Source of the DNA: Mediterraneibacter glycyrrhizinilyticus
Lineage (GTDB): Bacteria > Bacillota > Clostridia > Lachnospirales > Lachnospiraceae
Length of the DNA stretch: 64,000 nt
NCBI RefSeq assembly: GCF_015560805.1
Contig: NZ_JADMSO010000003.1
Span: 248,001-312,000 of the forward strand
Reading direction: 5' to 3'
The translations under genes were made by a program, and so were the position numbers. The notes under the pieces are model-generated. The model made no database searches. It was not told the origin of the DNA and saw nothing but the letters and a program-made list of their open reading frames with translations. Below, piece after piece: positions 52,842 to 61,270 of the stretch (its first letter is position 1; the number at the start of each line of letters is the position of its first letter).

Positions 52842-53291
52842 ATGTTGGATGCGATGTATGAGTGGATGAAAAACCTGGCATTTTATCTTGTGATCGTCAC
52901 GGCGGCGCTGGAGGTGCTGCCGAGGGAGGCTTACAGGAAATATGTCCGTTTTTTTGCGGGGATCGTGCTGATCCTTTTGATCCTGACGCCGCCTTTACAG
53001 GTGACAGGGAGTTTGGGGACTTTTCAAACAAAATATCGAAATCATGAATCGGAATTGATCCGTCAGGAAATCATGGAGAGCAGGGAATATTTTGAAGAGG
53101 CGGATGTGTTCGAGTTTCTGGAAAAGGAAACGGACGGTGTGGAGGAAATCGAAATTGGAGAAAATCAGAGATCGGATTTTGACGTGGATACATACGGAGG
53201 AGAAACGTCCGGGGAAACAACAGCTGCTGGTGATTCTGCTGATCGGACTGTTGCTGCTGGTGATCGCGATCCCGGTACCCAGGGAGAGTGA
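52842..53291 (+). CDS. spoIIIAF: Stage III sporulation protein AF (short)
   Basis: The 149-residue protein has two membrane segments (MKNLAFYLVIVTAALEVLP and YVRFFAGIVLILLILTPPL), the conserved part of SpoIIIAF. It is shorter than the roughly 200-residue B. subtilis protein, and the last 45 residues are a low-complexity Gly/Asp/Thr/Ala tail encoded in a second frame over the start of spoIIIAG. The tail may be non-functional. The ring-forming domain seems reduced or missing. Confidence 0.88.
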   Translation: MLDAMYEWMKNLAFYLVIVTAALEVLPREAYRKYVRFFAGIVLILLILTPPLQVTGSLGTFQTKYRNHESELIRQEIMESREYFEEADVFEFLEKETDGVEEIEIGENQRSDFDVDTYGGETSGETTAAGDSADRTVAAGDRDPGTQGE

Positions 53292-53784
53292 CAAGGAACA
53301 GGAAGAAACAAAAAGGGAGACATCTGTGGGAATCCGTAGTGGAAATGGGACAGGAGCGGAAGAGACTTTGGTGGGGCAGTATGAGGCGTATCTGGAAAAA
53401 CGGGTGGCGGATGCACTGGAATGTGTGGAGGGGGTCGGAAAGACGGAAGTGGTGATCACCTTGAAATCATCCGGGCAGAAAGTCATCGAAAAGGATCAGA
53501 TTTCCAATAGCAGGACAACGACGGAAGAAGATTCGGCAGGCGGAACGCGGGTGGAAAAAGAGGGGGAGACGGAAAAAACCAGTATTTATGAGCAGCGTGA
53601 GGACGGAAGCCAGACGCCCTATGTGAGCCGGGAGATGCTGCCGGAGGTGGAGGGCGTTGCTGTGATCGCGGAGGGGGGAGATCATCCGGTCGTCGTGCAA
53701 AATATCACGGAAGCGATCCAGGCATTATTTGGGATCGAAGCGCATAAGATAAAAATAATGAAAAGGACAACAGCAGGATCATGA
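53155..53784 (+). CDS. spoIIIAG: Stage III sporulation protein AG
   Basis: The 209-residue protein has one membrane segment (LLVILLIGLLLLVIAIPVP) and a C-terminal ring-building domain (YEAYLEKRVADALECVEGVGKTEVVITLKSS, MLPEVEGVAVIAEGGDHPVVVQNITEAIQALFGIEAHKIKI). SpoIIIAG forms a large ring in the intermembrane space. The TTG at 53155 lies nine bases after GGAGG and gives a family-like N-terminus; an ATG at 53092 in the same frame lacks that site. The start lies 137 bases inside spoIIIAF. Confidence 0.92.
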   Translation: MEKIRDRILTWIHTEEKRPGKQQLLVILLIGLLLLVIAIPVPRESDKEQEETKRETSVGIRSGNGTGAEETLVGQYEAYLEKRVADALECVEGVGKTEVVITLKSSGQKVIEKDQISNSRTTTEEDSAGGTRVEKEGETEKTSIYEQREDGSQTPYVSREMLPEVEGVAVIAEGGDHPVVVQNITEAIQALFGIEAHKIKIMKRTTAGS

Positions 53785-53813
53785 AAAAAGGTGATGGAAA
53801 AGGAGGAACTTTC

Positions 53814-54425
53814 GTGAAACATTTATTTAAGAAAAACCAGATCATTATTACGACCCTGGCGGTGATGATCGCCATAGCCGGATATCTGAATTATTCGGGA
53901 AAATTATTCAGCGATGATCCAAACAGCAGCGCAGAGGCAAATACAGAGATGGTCAATCAGGAGCTTCTGGATATTTCAGAGGAAGATCTGGAGACGGAAA
54001 GTACCGAGATCGCAAGCACGGATTCCGAAGTCGAGGGAACACCGGGGGAGGCAGTCCTGACAAACGGCGGAGCGGACAGTACCGTTGCGCAGGCGAAAGT
54101 GTCAAGAGAACAGGTGCGCGCGCAGAATAAGGAAACCTTGCAGGCGCTGATCGACAACACAAATATCAGCGAGGAAGAAAAGCAGAGCGCAGTGGAACAG
54201 ATGGTGCGGATGACGCAGATCGCCGAGCAGGAATTGGCGATCGAGACATTGATGGCGTCCAAAGGATTTTCCGAGTCTGTGGTCAATCTGACCGAAGATT
54301 CCGCGGACATTGTTGTGAATGCGGAAGAATTAACGGATGCCAACCGGGCGCAGATCGAGGACATCGTGACACGGAAAACGGAGATTGCACCGGAAAATAT
54401 CGTGATCACACCGATCCACGAATAA
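53814..54425 (+). CDS. spoIIIAH: Stage III sporulation protein AH
   Basis: The 203-residue protein has an N-terminal membrane anchor (KNQIIITTLAVMIAIAGYLNYSG), a Glu/Thr/Ser-rich linker and a C-terminal YscJ/FliF-like domain (IAEQELAIETLMASKGFSESVVNLTEDSADIVV). SpoIIIAH contacts SpoIIQ of the forespore. The GTG at 53814 is preferred behind AGGAGG; an ATG at 53781 overlapping the spoIIIAG stop is the alternative. It ends the spoIIIA operon. Confidence 0.93.
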   Translation: MKHLFKKNQIIITTLAVMIAIAGYLNYSGKLFSDDPNSSAEANTEMVNQELLDISEEDLETESTEIASTDSEVEGTPGEAVLTNGGADSTVAQAKVSREQVRAQNKETLQALIDNTNISEEEKQSAVEQMVRMTQIAEQELAIETLMASKGFSESVVNLTEDSADIVVNAEELTDANRAQIEDIVTRKTEIAPENIVITPIHE

Positions 54426-54434
54426 AACAAAAGA

Positions 54435-54463
54435 TTGCAGGCAGTGAACGGTTATGGTAAAAT
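54435..54463 (+). promoter_or_regulatory. Promoter for prfC
   Basis: TTGCAG, a 17-base spacer and TAAAAT lie 50 bp upstream of prfC, separating it from the sporulation operon. Confidence 0.6.
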
Positions 54464-54513
54464 GGATTCCGGTTATGTGAAGAGGAACCAGAAATACGAG
54501 GAGATATGGAATT

Positions 54514-56103
54514 ATGTCTGATATTACAAATGAAATAAAAAAGCGGCGGACGTTTGCGATCATTTCCCATCCGGATGCCGGAAAAACAACGCTGACCGAG
54601 AAGTTCCTGTTGTATGGAGGCGCGATCAACCAGGCGGGATCGGTCAAAGGAAAGGCGACTGCAAAGCATGCGGTTTCGGACTGGATGGAGATCGAGAAAG
54701 AGAGAGGTATCTCGGTAACGTCTTCGGTCCTGCAGTTTAATTACGGGGGATTCTGCATCAATATCCTGGATACACCGGGGCATCAGGATTTCTCGGAGGA
54801 TACTTACCGGACGCTGATGGCGGCGGATTCCGCGGTCATGGTGATCGACGCGTCCAAGGGTGTGGAGGCGCAGACGAGAAAGCTGTTCAAAGTCTGCGTC
54901 ATGCGCCATATTCCGATCTTTACGTTTATCAATAAGATGGACCGGGATGCGATGGATACATTTGAACTTCTGGACGATATTGAGAAAGAGCTTGGGATCG
55001 CAACTTGTCCGGTGAACTGGCCGATCGGTTCCGGTAAAGCGTTCAAAGGAGTATACGACCGTCAGAAAAAAGAAGTGGAGCTGTTCTCCGATACCCAAAA
55101 AGGAACAAAGATGGGCGCGGTACAGACGATCTCGGAAGAGGATCCGATGCTTTCCGAAGTGATCGGAGAAGATGCAAAAGCGCTTCTTGAAGAGGAAATC
55201 GAACTACTGGACGGAGCGGCGGCCGAATTTGATCAGGAACTCGTCTCAAAAGGCGAACTGTCTCCGGTGTTTTTCGGGTCGGCGCTGACGAACTTCGGTG
55301 TGGAGACATTTCTGAAGCATTTTCTTGTGATGACAAGCTCACCGCTGCCGAGAATGTCGGATCACGGACTGATCGATCCGATGAAAGAAAATGATTTCTC
55401 GGCGTTTGTGTTCAAGATCCAGGCCAATATGAACAAGGCGCATCGTGACCGGATCGCGTTCATGCGGATCTGTTCCGGAAAATTCGAGGCGGGGATGTCG
55501 GCTTATCACATTCAGGGCGGAAAAGATGTGCGTCTTTCCCAGCCGCAGCAGATGATGGCAAGTGAACGTAAGATCATAGAATCGGCGTGTGGCGGAGACA
55601 TCATCGGTATTTTTGATCCGGGAATTTTCTCCATCGGAGATACATTGACAACCTCGAAAGAGAAGTACGCTTACGAGGGGATCCCGACGTTTGCGCCGGA
55701 ACATTTTGCGAGAGTGCGTCAGGTCGATACGATGAAGCGGAAACAGTTTGTCAAAGGGATCAATCAGATTGCCCAGGAGGGCGCGATCCAGATTTTCCAG
55801 GAATACAATACCGGTATGGAAGAGATCATCGTCGGCGTGGTCGGCGTGTTGCAGTTTGACGTGTTGAAGTACCGTCTGGAAAATGAATACAATGTGGAGA
55901 TCCGTCTGGAAAATCTGCCGTACGAGCATATCCGCTGGATCGAAAACGACGAGATCGACATGGACCGCTTAAGCGGAACTTCGGATATGAAGAAGATCAA
56001 GGATCTGAAAGACCGTCCGCTCCTTTTGTTTGTGCATGAGTGGAGCATCCGGATGACGCTGGAGAGAAATGAGGGACTGAAACTTTCGGAATTTGGAAGA
56101 TAA
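54514..56103 (+). CDS. prfC: Peptide chain release factor 3
   Basis: The 529-residue translational GTPase has Walker A SHPDAGKTTLTEKFLLYGGAINQAGSVKG, the switch regions ERGISVTSSV and DTPGHQDFSEDTYRTL, NKMDRDA and the RF3-specific LEDPYEHIRW-like C-terminal segment. RF3 recycles RF1/RF2 after peptide release. ACGAGGAGAT precedes the ATG. Length is normal for the family. Confidence 0.96.
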   Translation: MSDITNEIKKRRTFAIISHPDAGKTTLTEKFLLYGGAINQAGSVKGKATAKHAVSDWMEIEKERGISVTSSVLQFNYGGFCINILDTPGHQDFSEDTYRTLMAADSAVMVIDASKGVEAQTRKLFKVCVMRHIPIFTFINKMDRDAMDTFELLDDIEKELGIATCPVNWPIGSGKAFKGVYDRQKKEVELFSDTQKGTKMGAVQTISEEDPMLSEVIGEDAKALLEEEIELLDGAAAEFDQELVSKGELSPVFFGSALTNFGVETFLKHFLVMTSSPLPRMSDHGLIDPMKENDFSAFVFKIQANMNKAHRDRIAFMRICSGKFEAGMSAYHIQGGKDVRLSQPQQMMASERKIIESACGGDIIGIFDPGIFSIGDTLTTSKEKYAYEGIPTFAPEHFARVRQVDTMKRKQFVKGINQIAQEGAIQIFQEYNTGMEEIIVGVVGVLQFDVLKYRLENEYNVEIRLENLPYEHIRWIENDEIDMDRLSGTSDMKKIKDLKDRPLLLFVHEWSIRMTLERNEGLKLSEFGR

Positions 56104-56113
56104 TAATTTCCCT

Positions 56114-56141
56114 TTGCAAACAGAGGGATATTTGTTATAAT
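56114..56141 (+). promoter_or_regulatory. Promoter for the Asp23 gene
   Basis: TTGCAA, a 16-base spacer and TATAAT lie 37 bp before the Asp23 start and just after prfC. Confidence 0.7.
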
Positions 56142-56177
56142 ACAAAAAGAGATTAGACCAAATTGGAGGTTGTGAAG

Positions 56178-56561
56178 ATGGCAAAGGACGAAAGAACCAC
56201 ATATACGATACAGAATGACAACAGTATGGGAGAAGTGCAGATCGCGGATGAAGTCGTTGCGATCATTGCCGCGCTTGCTGCGACAGAAGTAGACGGCGTT
56301 GCATCGATGGCGGGCAACATTACCAACGAGCTGGTCAGCCGCCTTGGTATGAAGAACCTTTCCAAAGGCGTGAAAGTGGATGTGCTGGAGGGTGTTGTGA
56401 CCGTATCTCTTGCGCTGAACCTGAAGTATAATTACAGCATCATGGATGTGACTGCAAAGGTGCAGGATCGTGTGAAGACGGCGATCGAGAACATGACCGG
56501 ACTGGAAGTTGCGGATATCAATATCCGTGTCGCAGGCGTGGAGATGGAGAACCGGGAATAG
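56178..56561 (+). CDS. Asp23/Gls24 family envelope stress protein
   Basis: The 127-residue protein matches the Asp23 (DUF322) family: EVQIADEVVAIIAALAATEVDGVASMAG, SKGVKVDVLEGVVTVSLALNLKYNYSIMDVTAKVQDRVKTAIENMTGLEVADINIRVAGVEM. Related proteins (YqhY, Asp23) respond to envelope stress or link to acetyl-CoA carboxylase. Location directly before nusB is a widespread Firmicutes arrangement and matches B. subtilis yqhY-nusB. The ATG at 56178 follows GGAGG. Confidence 0.93.
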   Translation: MAKDERTTYTIQNDNSMGEVQIADEVVAIIAALAATEVDGVASMAGNITNELVSRLGMKNLSKGVKVDVLEGVVTVSLALNLKYNYSIMDVTAKVQDRVKTAIENMTGLEVADINIRVAGVEMENRE

Positions 56562-56567
56562 TTTTCG

Positions 56568-56597
56568 TTGCAAAGAGCAGTATACATGTAGTATAAT
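56568..56597 (+). promoter_or_regulatory. Promoter between the Asp23 gene and nusB
   Basis: TTGCAA, an 18-base spacer and TATAAT precede a hairpin that starts three bases after the -10. Confidence 0.55.
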
Positions 56598-56599
56598 AA

Positions 56600-56624
56600 A
56601 GGATGTCGTGAGACATCCTTTTTG
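56600..56624 (+). terminator. Terminator-like hairpin before nusB
   Basis: AGGATGTC pairs with GACATCCT around GTGA and runs into TTTTT. It may end the Asp23 transcript or attenuate the nusB transcript. Confidence 0.7.
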
Positions 56625-56660
56625 CTTTACAAAAGAAAAGGACAACAGAAAGGAGCCATT

Positions 56661-57059
56661 ATGATAAGATCAGAACTTCGGGAACACGTTTTTAAGATGG
56701 TATTTCAGATAGAATTTAACGAGCCGGCGGATATGCCGGAGCATTTTGAATTGTATATGGACAGTCTGGAACGTGCGACAGATCAGGATAGAACATATAT
56801 CGAGACAAAGTACAAAGCGGTATTGGAGAAGATCAGCGAGATCGACGCGCTGATCGATGAGAAGAGCAAAGACTGGAAGACAAAGCGGATGAACAAAGCG
56901 GATCTGGCAATCCTGCGTCTTGCAGTATATGAGATGAAGTGGGACGAAGACGTTCCGGTAGGCGTGGCGATCAACGAGGCAGTGGAACTGGCGAAGCGGT
57001 TCAGCGGCGAGAGCGGACCTGCATTTGTCAACGGAGTGCTCGCGCGTCTTGCAGAATAA
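56661..57059 (+). CDS. nusB: Transcription antitermination factor NusB
   Basis: The 132-residue protein has REHVFKMVFQIEFN at the start and KADLAILRLAVYEMKWDEDVPVGVAINEAVELAKRFSGESGPAFVNGVLARL, the NusB hallmark. It binds boxA RNA with S10 and supports rRNA antitermination together with NusA. The ATG at 56661 follows AAAGGAG. xseA follows 30 bp later. Confidence 0.96.
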   Translation: MIRSELREHVFKMVFQIEFNEPADMPEHFELYMDSLERATDQDRTYIETKYKAVLEKISEIDALIDEKSKDWKTKRMNKADLAILRLAVYEMKWDEDVPVGVAINEAVELAKRFSGESGPAFVNGVLARLAE

Positions 57060-57089
57060 GCATCGGAAGAAAACAGGAGGCAGGAGCGT

Positions 57090-58298
57090 ATGCGCAATGT
57101 CTACACGGTGAAGCAGGTAAACCTGTATATCAAGAATATGTTCACTCAGGATTTCATGTTGAACCGGATCTATGTAAAAGGCGAGGTGTCGAACTGCAAG
57201 TACCACGCTTCCGGTCACATCTATTTTTCATTGAAAGACGAGTCCGGTACGATTGCCTGCATTATGTTTGCAAGCGCGCGGTCCGGGCTTTCTTTTCGTA
57301 TGCGGGAGGGGCAGAAAGTCGTCGTGCTTGGTTCCGTCAATGTATACGAGCGTGATGGGAAATATCAGCTCTATGCAAATGAGATCATCCTTGAGGGCGC
57401 AGGACTTCTTTATGAGAAGTTTGAAGCGCTGAAGCAGGAACTGGAAGAGATGGGCATGTTTGCAGAGGAATATAAACAGCCGATTCCAAAGTTTGCCAAA
57501 ACAGTCGGGATCGTGACGGCGCCGACGGGAGCGGCGGTACGCGATATCATCCAGATCGCATCCAGAAGAAACCCTTATGTGCAGCTGATCCTCTATCCCG
57601 CGCTTGTACAGGGAGAGGGAGCGGCGGACAGTATCGTCCGTGGGATCCGGATGTTGGAAAAGCAGAATGTGGATGTGATGATCGTCGGCCGCGGAGGCGG
57701 TTCCATCGAGGATCTATGGGCATTTAATGAAGAAAAGGTGGCGCGCGCGATTTTTGAATGCCGGGTTCCTGTGATCTCGGCAGTGGGACATGAGACAGAC
57801 ACATTGATTTCAGATTATGTGGCGGATCTGCGGGCACCGACACCGTCAGCGGCGGCGGAACTTGCGGTGTATGATCATCGGCAGGTTTCGGAACAGATGG
57901 AAGCGTTTTTAAGTCGGATGCGCAGGCAGATGCGTTTAAAGACTATGCTGGAGCGCAGAAGACTGGAACAGTTGGAACTGCGTCTGAAACATACGCATCC
58001 GCAGCAAAAGCTGAATGAAAACCGACAGATTTTACAGGAATTGGAGAACCGTCTGCGGGATCGGATGCAGATGCTTTTGGAGGAGAATAAGCATCGGCTG
58101 GCAATTTATACGGAGCAGATCGACGGTCTGTCTCCGCTGAAAAAGCTGAGTCAGGGATATTCTTATACGGAACTGGCGGACGGAGAGAACGTCCGGTCGG
58201 TGCAGCAGGTGAAAGACGGGCAGGAAATTTCCGTTTATGTAACAGACGGAAAGATCAAAGCCCGTATCGTAGAGGTGGAAGACGGATGGAAGAGATGA
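57090..58298 (+). CDS. xseA: Exodeoxyribonuclease VII large subunit
   Basis: The 402-residue protein has an N-terminal OB fold (VYTVKQVNLYIKNMFTQDFMLNRIYVKGEVSNCKYHASGHIYFSLKD) and the catalytic domain with VGIVTAPTGAAVRDIIQIASRRNP, VDVMIVGRGGGSIEDLWAFNEE, PVISAVGHETD and ADLRAPTPSAAAELAV. It degrades single-stranded DNA with XseB. A coiled-coil-like helical region follows (about 265-340). It overlaps xseB. Confidence 0.97.
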   Translation: MRNVYTVKQVNLYIKNMFTQDFMLNRIYVKGEVSNCKYHASGHIYFSLKDESGTIACIMFASARSGLSFRMREGQKVVVLGSVNVYERDGKYQLYANEIILEGAGLLYEKFEALKQELEEMGMFAEEYKQPIPKFAKTVGIVTAPTGAAVRDIIQIASRRNPYVQLILYPALVQGEGAADSIVRGIRMLEKQNVDVMIVGRGGGSIEDLWAFNEEKVARAIFECRVPVISAVGHETDTLISDYVADLRAPTPSAAAELAVYDHRQVSEQMEAFLSRMRRQMRLKTMLERRRLEQLELRLKHTHPQQKLNENRQILQELENRLRDRMQMLLEENKHRLAIYTEQIDGLSPLKKLSQGYSYTELADGENVRSVQQVKDGQEISVYVTDGKIKARIVEVEDGWKR

Positions 58299-58501
58299 AA
58301 AAAAGTCCGACGCTTGATGAGTTGTTCACGTCTCTGGAACGTGTAGTAGATGAACTGGAACAAGGTGAGACAACATTGGAAGAATCTTTCGGACTTTATA
58401 AAAAAGGCGTTACATTGTTAAAACAGTGCTCGGAAACGATCGATACGGTTGAAAAAAGCGTCCTGGCATTGGATGAGAACGGAGAATTACATGAATTTTA
58501 G
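58286..58501 (+). CDS. xseB: Exodeoxyribonuclease VII small subunit
   Basis: The 71-residue helical protein has SPTLDELFTSLERVVDELEQGETTLEESFGLYKKGVTLLKQCSETIDTVEKSV, the XseB signature. It wraps the helical region of XseA in the holoenzyme. It starts within the end of xseA and overlaps ispA by 11 bases, so the three genes are translationally coupled. Confidence 0.95.
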   Translation: MEEMKKSPTLDELFTSLERVVDELEQGETTLEESFGLYKKGVTLLKQCSETIDTVEKSVLALDENGELHEF

Positions 58502-59381
58502 AGAAGAACAGAAGCAGAGAACAGAACAGATCGAGCAGATTTTGAGGCGCTTTCTCCCGGAAGCAAAAGGAGAGCAGCGCCTGATCATGGAAGCGATGGA
58601 GTACAGTCTGCTTGCAGGCGGAAAGCGGCTCCGTCCGATGTTGATGTGGGAGACGTACCGTTTGTTTGGAGGGAAAGGATCGGTTGTGGAACCGTTCATG
58701 GCTGCGATGGAGATGATCCACACATATTCACTCGTACATGATGACCTTCCGGCAATGGATAACGACGAATACCGGCGCGGCAGAAAGACGACCCACGTCG
58801 TATACGGGGAAGATATGGGGATCCTTGCAGGCGATGCCCTGCTGAATTATGCGTTTGAGACTGCATCACAGGCGTTCGATCTGGAAGATACGGACTTTTT
58901 GAGAGTCGGAAAAGCAATGCAGATCCTTGCGAAGAAAGCCGGGATCTACGGAATGATCGGCGGTCAGGTCGTGGACGTCAAAGCGGCGGGAGAAGCGATC
59001 TCCGGTGAAAAACTGTTGTTTATTTACGAATTGAAAACGGGCGCATTGATTGAAAGCGCGATGATGATCGGCGCGGTACTTGCCGGAGCGGACGAAGCAC
59101 AGACGGCAAGTGTGGAACGGATTGCGAAAAAAGTCGGACTGGCATTTCAGATCCAGGATGATATCCTGGATGTGACGGGCAGTCAGGAAGTTCTCGGAAA
59201 GCCGATCCACAGTGACGAGAAAAACGAAAAGACAACGTATGTTACATGGAAAGGTCTGGAAGCATCGAGGGCGGAAGTGGAACGTCTCTCCAAAGAGGCA
59301 GTGGAGGAACTGCGGGGACTCAAACCGGCAGATCCGTTTTTGGAGGAATTACTTTTGTCATTGATCCACCGCGAAAAATAG
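58491..59381 (+). CDS. ispA: Farnesyl diphosphate synthase (polyprenyl synthetase)
   Basis: The 296-residue trans-prenyltransferase has GGKRLRPMLMWETYRLF, the first Asp-rich motif in HDDLPAMDNDEYRRGR and the second in FQIQDDILDVTG, followed by GKPIHSDEKNEKTTYVTW. It condenses IPP and DMAPP, probably to farnesyl diphosphate, for undecaprenol and quinone supply. The ATG at 58491 is the family start; GGAG precedes it inside xseB. dxs follows. Confidence 0.94.
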   Translation: MNFREEQKQRTEQIEQILRRFLPEAKGEQRLIMEAMEYSLLAGGKRLRPMLMWETYRLFGGKGSVVEPFMAAMEMIHTYSLVHDDLPAMDNDEYRRGRKTTHVVYGEDMGILAGDALLNYAFETASQAFDLEDTDFLRVGKAMQILAKKAGIYGMIGGQVVDVKAAGEAISGEKLLFIYELKTGALIESAMMIGAVLAGADEAQTASVERIAKKVGLAFQIQDDILDVTGSQEVLGKPIHSDEKNEKTTYVTWKGLEASRAEVERLSKEAVEELRGLKPADPFLEELLLSLIHREK

Positions 59382-59410
59382 GTGAAGAAAGAACAAAAGG
59401 GGATGGCTGT

Positions 59411-61270
59411 ATGGTTTTAGAAAAAATTCAAAAAGAGAACGACATCAAAGAACTGAAGCCGGAAGAACTGAAGCCTCTGGCGGATGAGATCCGTCAGTTC
59501 CTGATCGAGCATGTCAGCGAGACGGGCGGTCATCTGGCATCGAATCTGGGTGTTGTAGAATTGACGATCGCGTTGCATCTCGCACTGGATCTTCCGAAAG
59601 ACAAACTGATCTGGGATGTAGGACATCAGGCATATACACATAAGCTTCTGACGGGACGGCGGGATGGATTTGAAACTCTGCGCCAGTACGGCGGCATGAG
59701 CGGATTTCCGAAGCGAAAAGAAAGTTCCTGCGATGCGTTCAATACAGGACACAGTTCCACCTCGATCTCGGCAGGGCTCGGTTATGCGGCGGCGCGGGAT
59801 ATCAAAGGAGAGAAGTATAACGTTGTCTCTGTGATCGGCGACGGTTCGATGACAGGCGGTATGGCATTTGAGGCGCTGAACAATGCGGCGCGGCTGAAGA
59901 GTAATTTTATCATCATTTTGAATGACAATAATATGTCTATTTCGGAAAATGTAGGCGGAATGTCCCGGTATCTGAACGGACTGCGGACAGCGGAAGCTTA
60001 TACCGAGCTGAAAAAAGGCGTGGAAGACAAGCTGAAACGGATACCGGTTCAGGGAGAAAAGATCGTGGATCAGATCCGCAAGACAAAAAGCGGGATCAAA
60101 CAGCTTTTCGTGCCGGGCATGCTTTTTGAAGATATGGGGATCACTTACTTAGGACCGGTGGACGGACATGATATCCGGCAGCTTTATAAGACGCTTCAGG
60201 AGGCGAAGCGGGTCAATCATGCGGTGCTGGTCCATGTGAGGACGAAAAAGGGAAAAGGATATGTTCCGGCGGAAGAAGAACCGTCCCGGTTCCATGGGGT
60301 CGGACCGTTTGACGCAGAGACCGGAGAGACGAAAGGGAGCAAGGGAAAAGACAGTTATACCGATGTGTTCTCCAAAGTGCTCTGCAGTGCGGCAAAGGAG
60401 CGGGAAGATGTGGCGGCGATCACGGCTGCGATGGCAGACGGAACCGGACTTGCGAGATTTGCGGGACGGTATCCGCATCGTTTTTTTGATGTGGGGATCG
60501 CGGAAGAGCATGCGGTGACATTTGCCGCAGGTCTGGCAGCAGGAGGCATGAAGCCGGTCGTGGCAGTGTATTCTTCTTTTTTACAGCGGGCGTATGACCA
60601 GATCATTCACGATGTCTGCCTGCAGGATCTTCCTGTGATGTTTGCAGTGGACCGGGCGGGACTTGTAGGAAGCGACGGGGAGACTCATCAGGGGATTTTT
60701 GATCTGTCGTTTTTGTCCATGATCCCGAATATGACGGTCATGTCGCCGAAAAACCGCTGGGAGATGGCAGATATGGTGCGGTTCGGAATCGGGTATCCGC
60801 ATCCGATCGCGCTGCGTTATCCGAGAGGAGAGGCATATGAGGGACTGGAAAAATTCCGGGAACCGATCGTATATGGTAAGAGCGAGATGATCTATGAGGA
60901 ATCGGATCTTGCGGTTTTATTTGTCGGGCATATGGCAGAGCTTGCAGAGGCGGTGCGCAGCGGGCTGAAAGAAAAGGGGTACTCCTGTTCCCTTGTCAAT
61001 GCGCGGTTTGTAAAGCCGTTGGATACCGAGATGCTGGAGAAACTTTCCGTAAAGCATCGGTATGTGATGATACTCGAAGAGAATATAGAGACAGGCGGAT
61101 ATGGGGAGCAGGTATTGGCGTATGTTGCCGGACGCGGACTTCCGATGAAAGTACGTCCTGTCGGTATTCCGGATCAGTTTGTGGAACACGGCGATATCGG
61201 AAGTCTTCGCAGTATGATCGGAATGGAAAAAGACAGGCTGATAAAGCAGATTGAAGAGGAGTGCAGATGA
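59411..61270 (+). CDS. dxs: 1-deoxy-D-xylulose-5-phosphate synthase
   Basis: The 619-residue thiamine-diphosphate enzyme has HVSETGGHLASNLGVVELTIALH, the ThDP motif GDGSMTGGMAFEALNNAARLKSN with NDNNMSISENVGG, RFFDVGIAEEHAVTFAAGLA and DRAGLVGSDGETHQGIFDLSFL. It starts the methylerythritol phosphate pathway, upstream of IspA. The ATG at 59411 fits the family; a longer frame starts inside ispA. Its stop overlaps the tlyA start (ATGA). Confidence 0.97.
   Translation: MVLEKIQKENDIKELKPEELKPLADEIRQFLIEHVSETGGHLASNLGVVELTIALHLALDLPKDKLIWDVGHQAYTHKLLTGRRDGFETLRQYGGMSGFPKRKESSCDAFNTGHSSTSISAGLGYAAARDIKGEKYNVVSVIGDGSMTGGMAFEALNNAARLKSNFIIILNDNNMSISENVGGMSRYLNGLRTAEAYTELKKGVEDKLKRIPVQGEKIVDQIRKTKSGIKQLFVPGMLFEDMGITYLGPVDGHDIRQLYKTLQEAKRVNHAVLVHVRTKKGKGYVPAEEEPSRFHGVGPFDAETGETKGSKGKDSYTDVFSKVLCSAAKEREDVAAITAAMADGTGLARFAGRYPHRFFDVGIAEEHAVTFAAGLAAGGMKPVVAVYSSFLQRAYDQIIHDVCLQDLPVMFAVDRAGLVGSDGETHQGIFDLSFLSMIPNMTVMSPKNRWEMADMVRFGIGYPHPIALRYPRGEAYEGLEKFREPIVYGKSEMIYEESDLAVLFVGHMAELAEAVRSGLKEKGYSCSLVNARFVKPLDTEMLEKLSVKHRYVMILEENIETGGYGEQVLAYVAGRGLPMKVRPVGIPDQFVEHGDIGSLRSMIGMEKDRLIKQIEEECR

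Noticed and set aside
59246-59410. N-terminal extension of dxs
   Set aside because: It lies within ispA in another frame; dxs homologs begin at the ATG at 59411.
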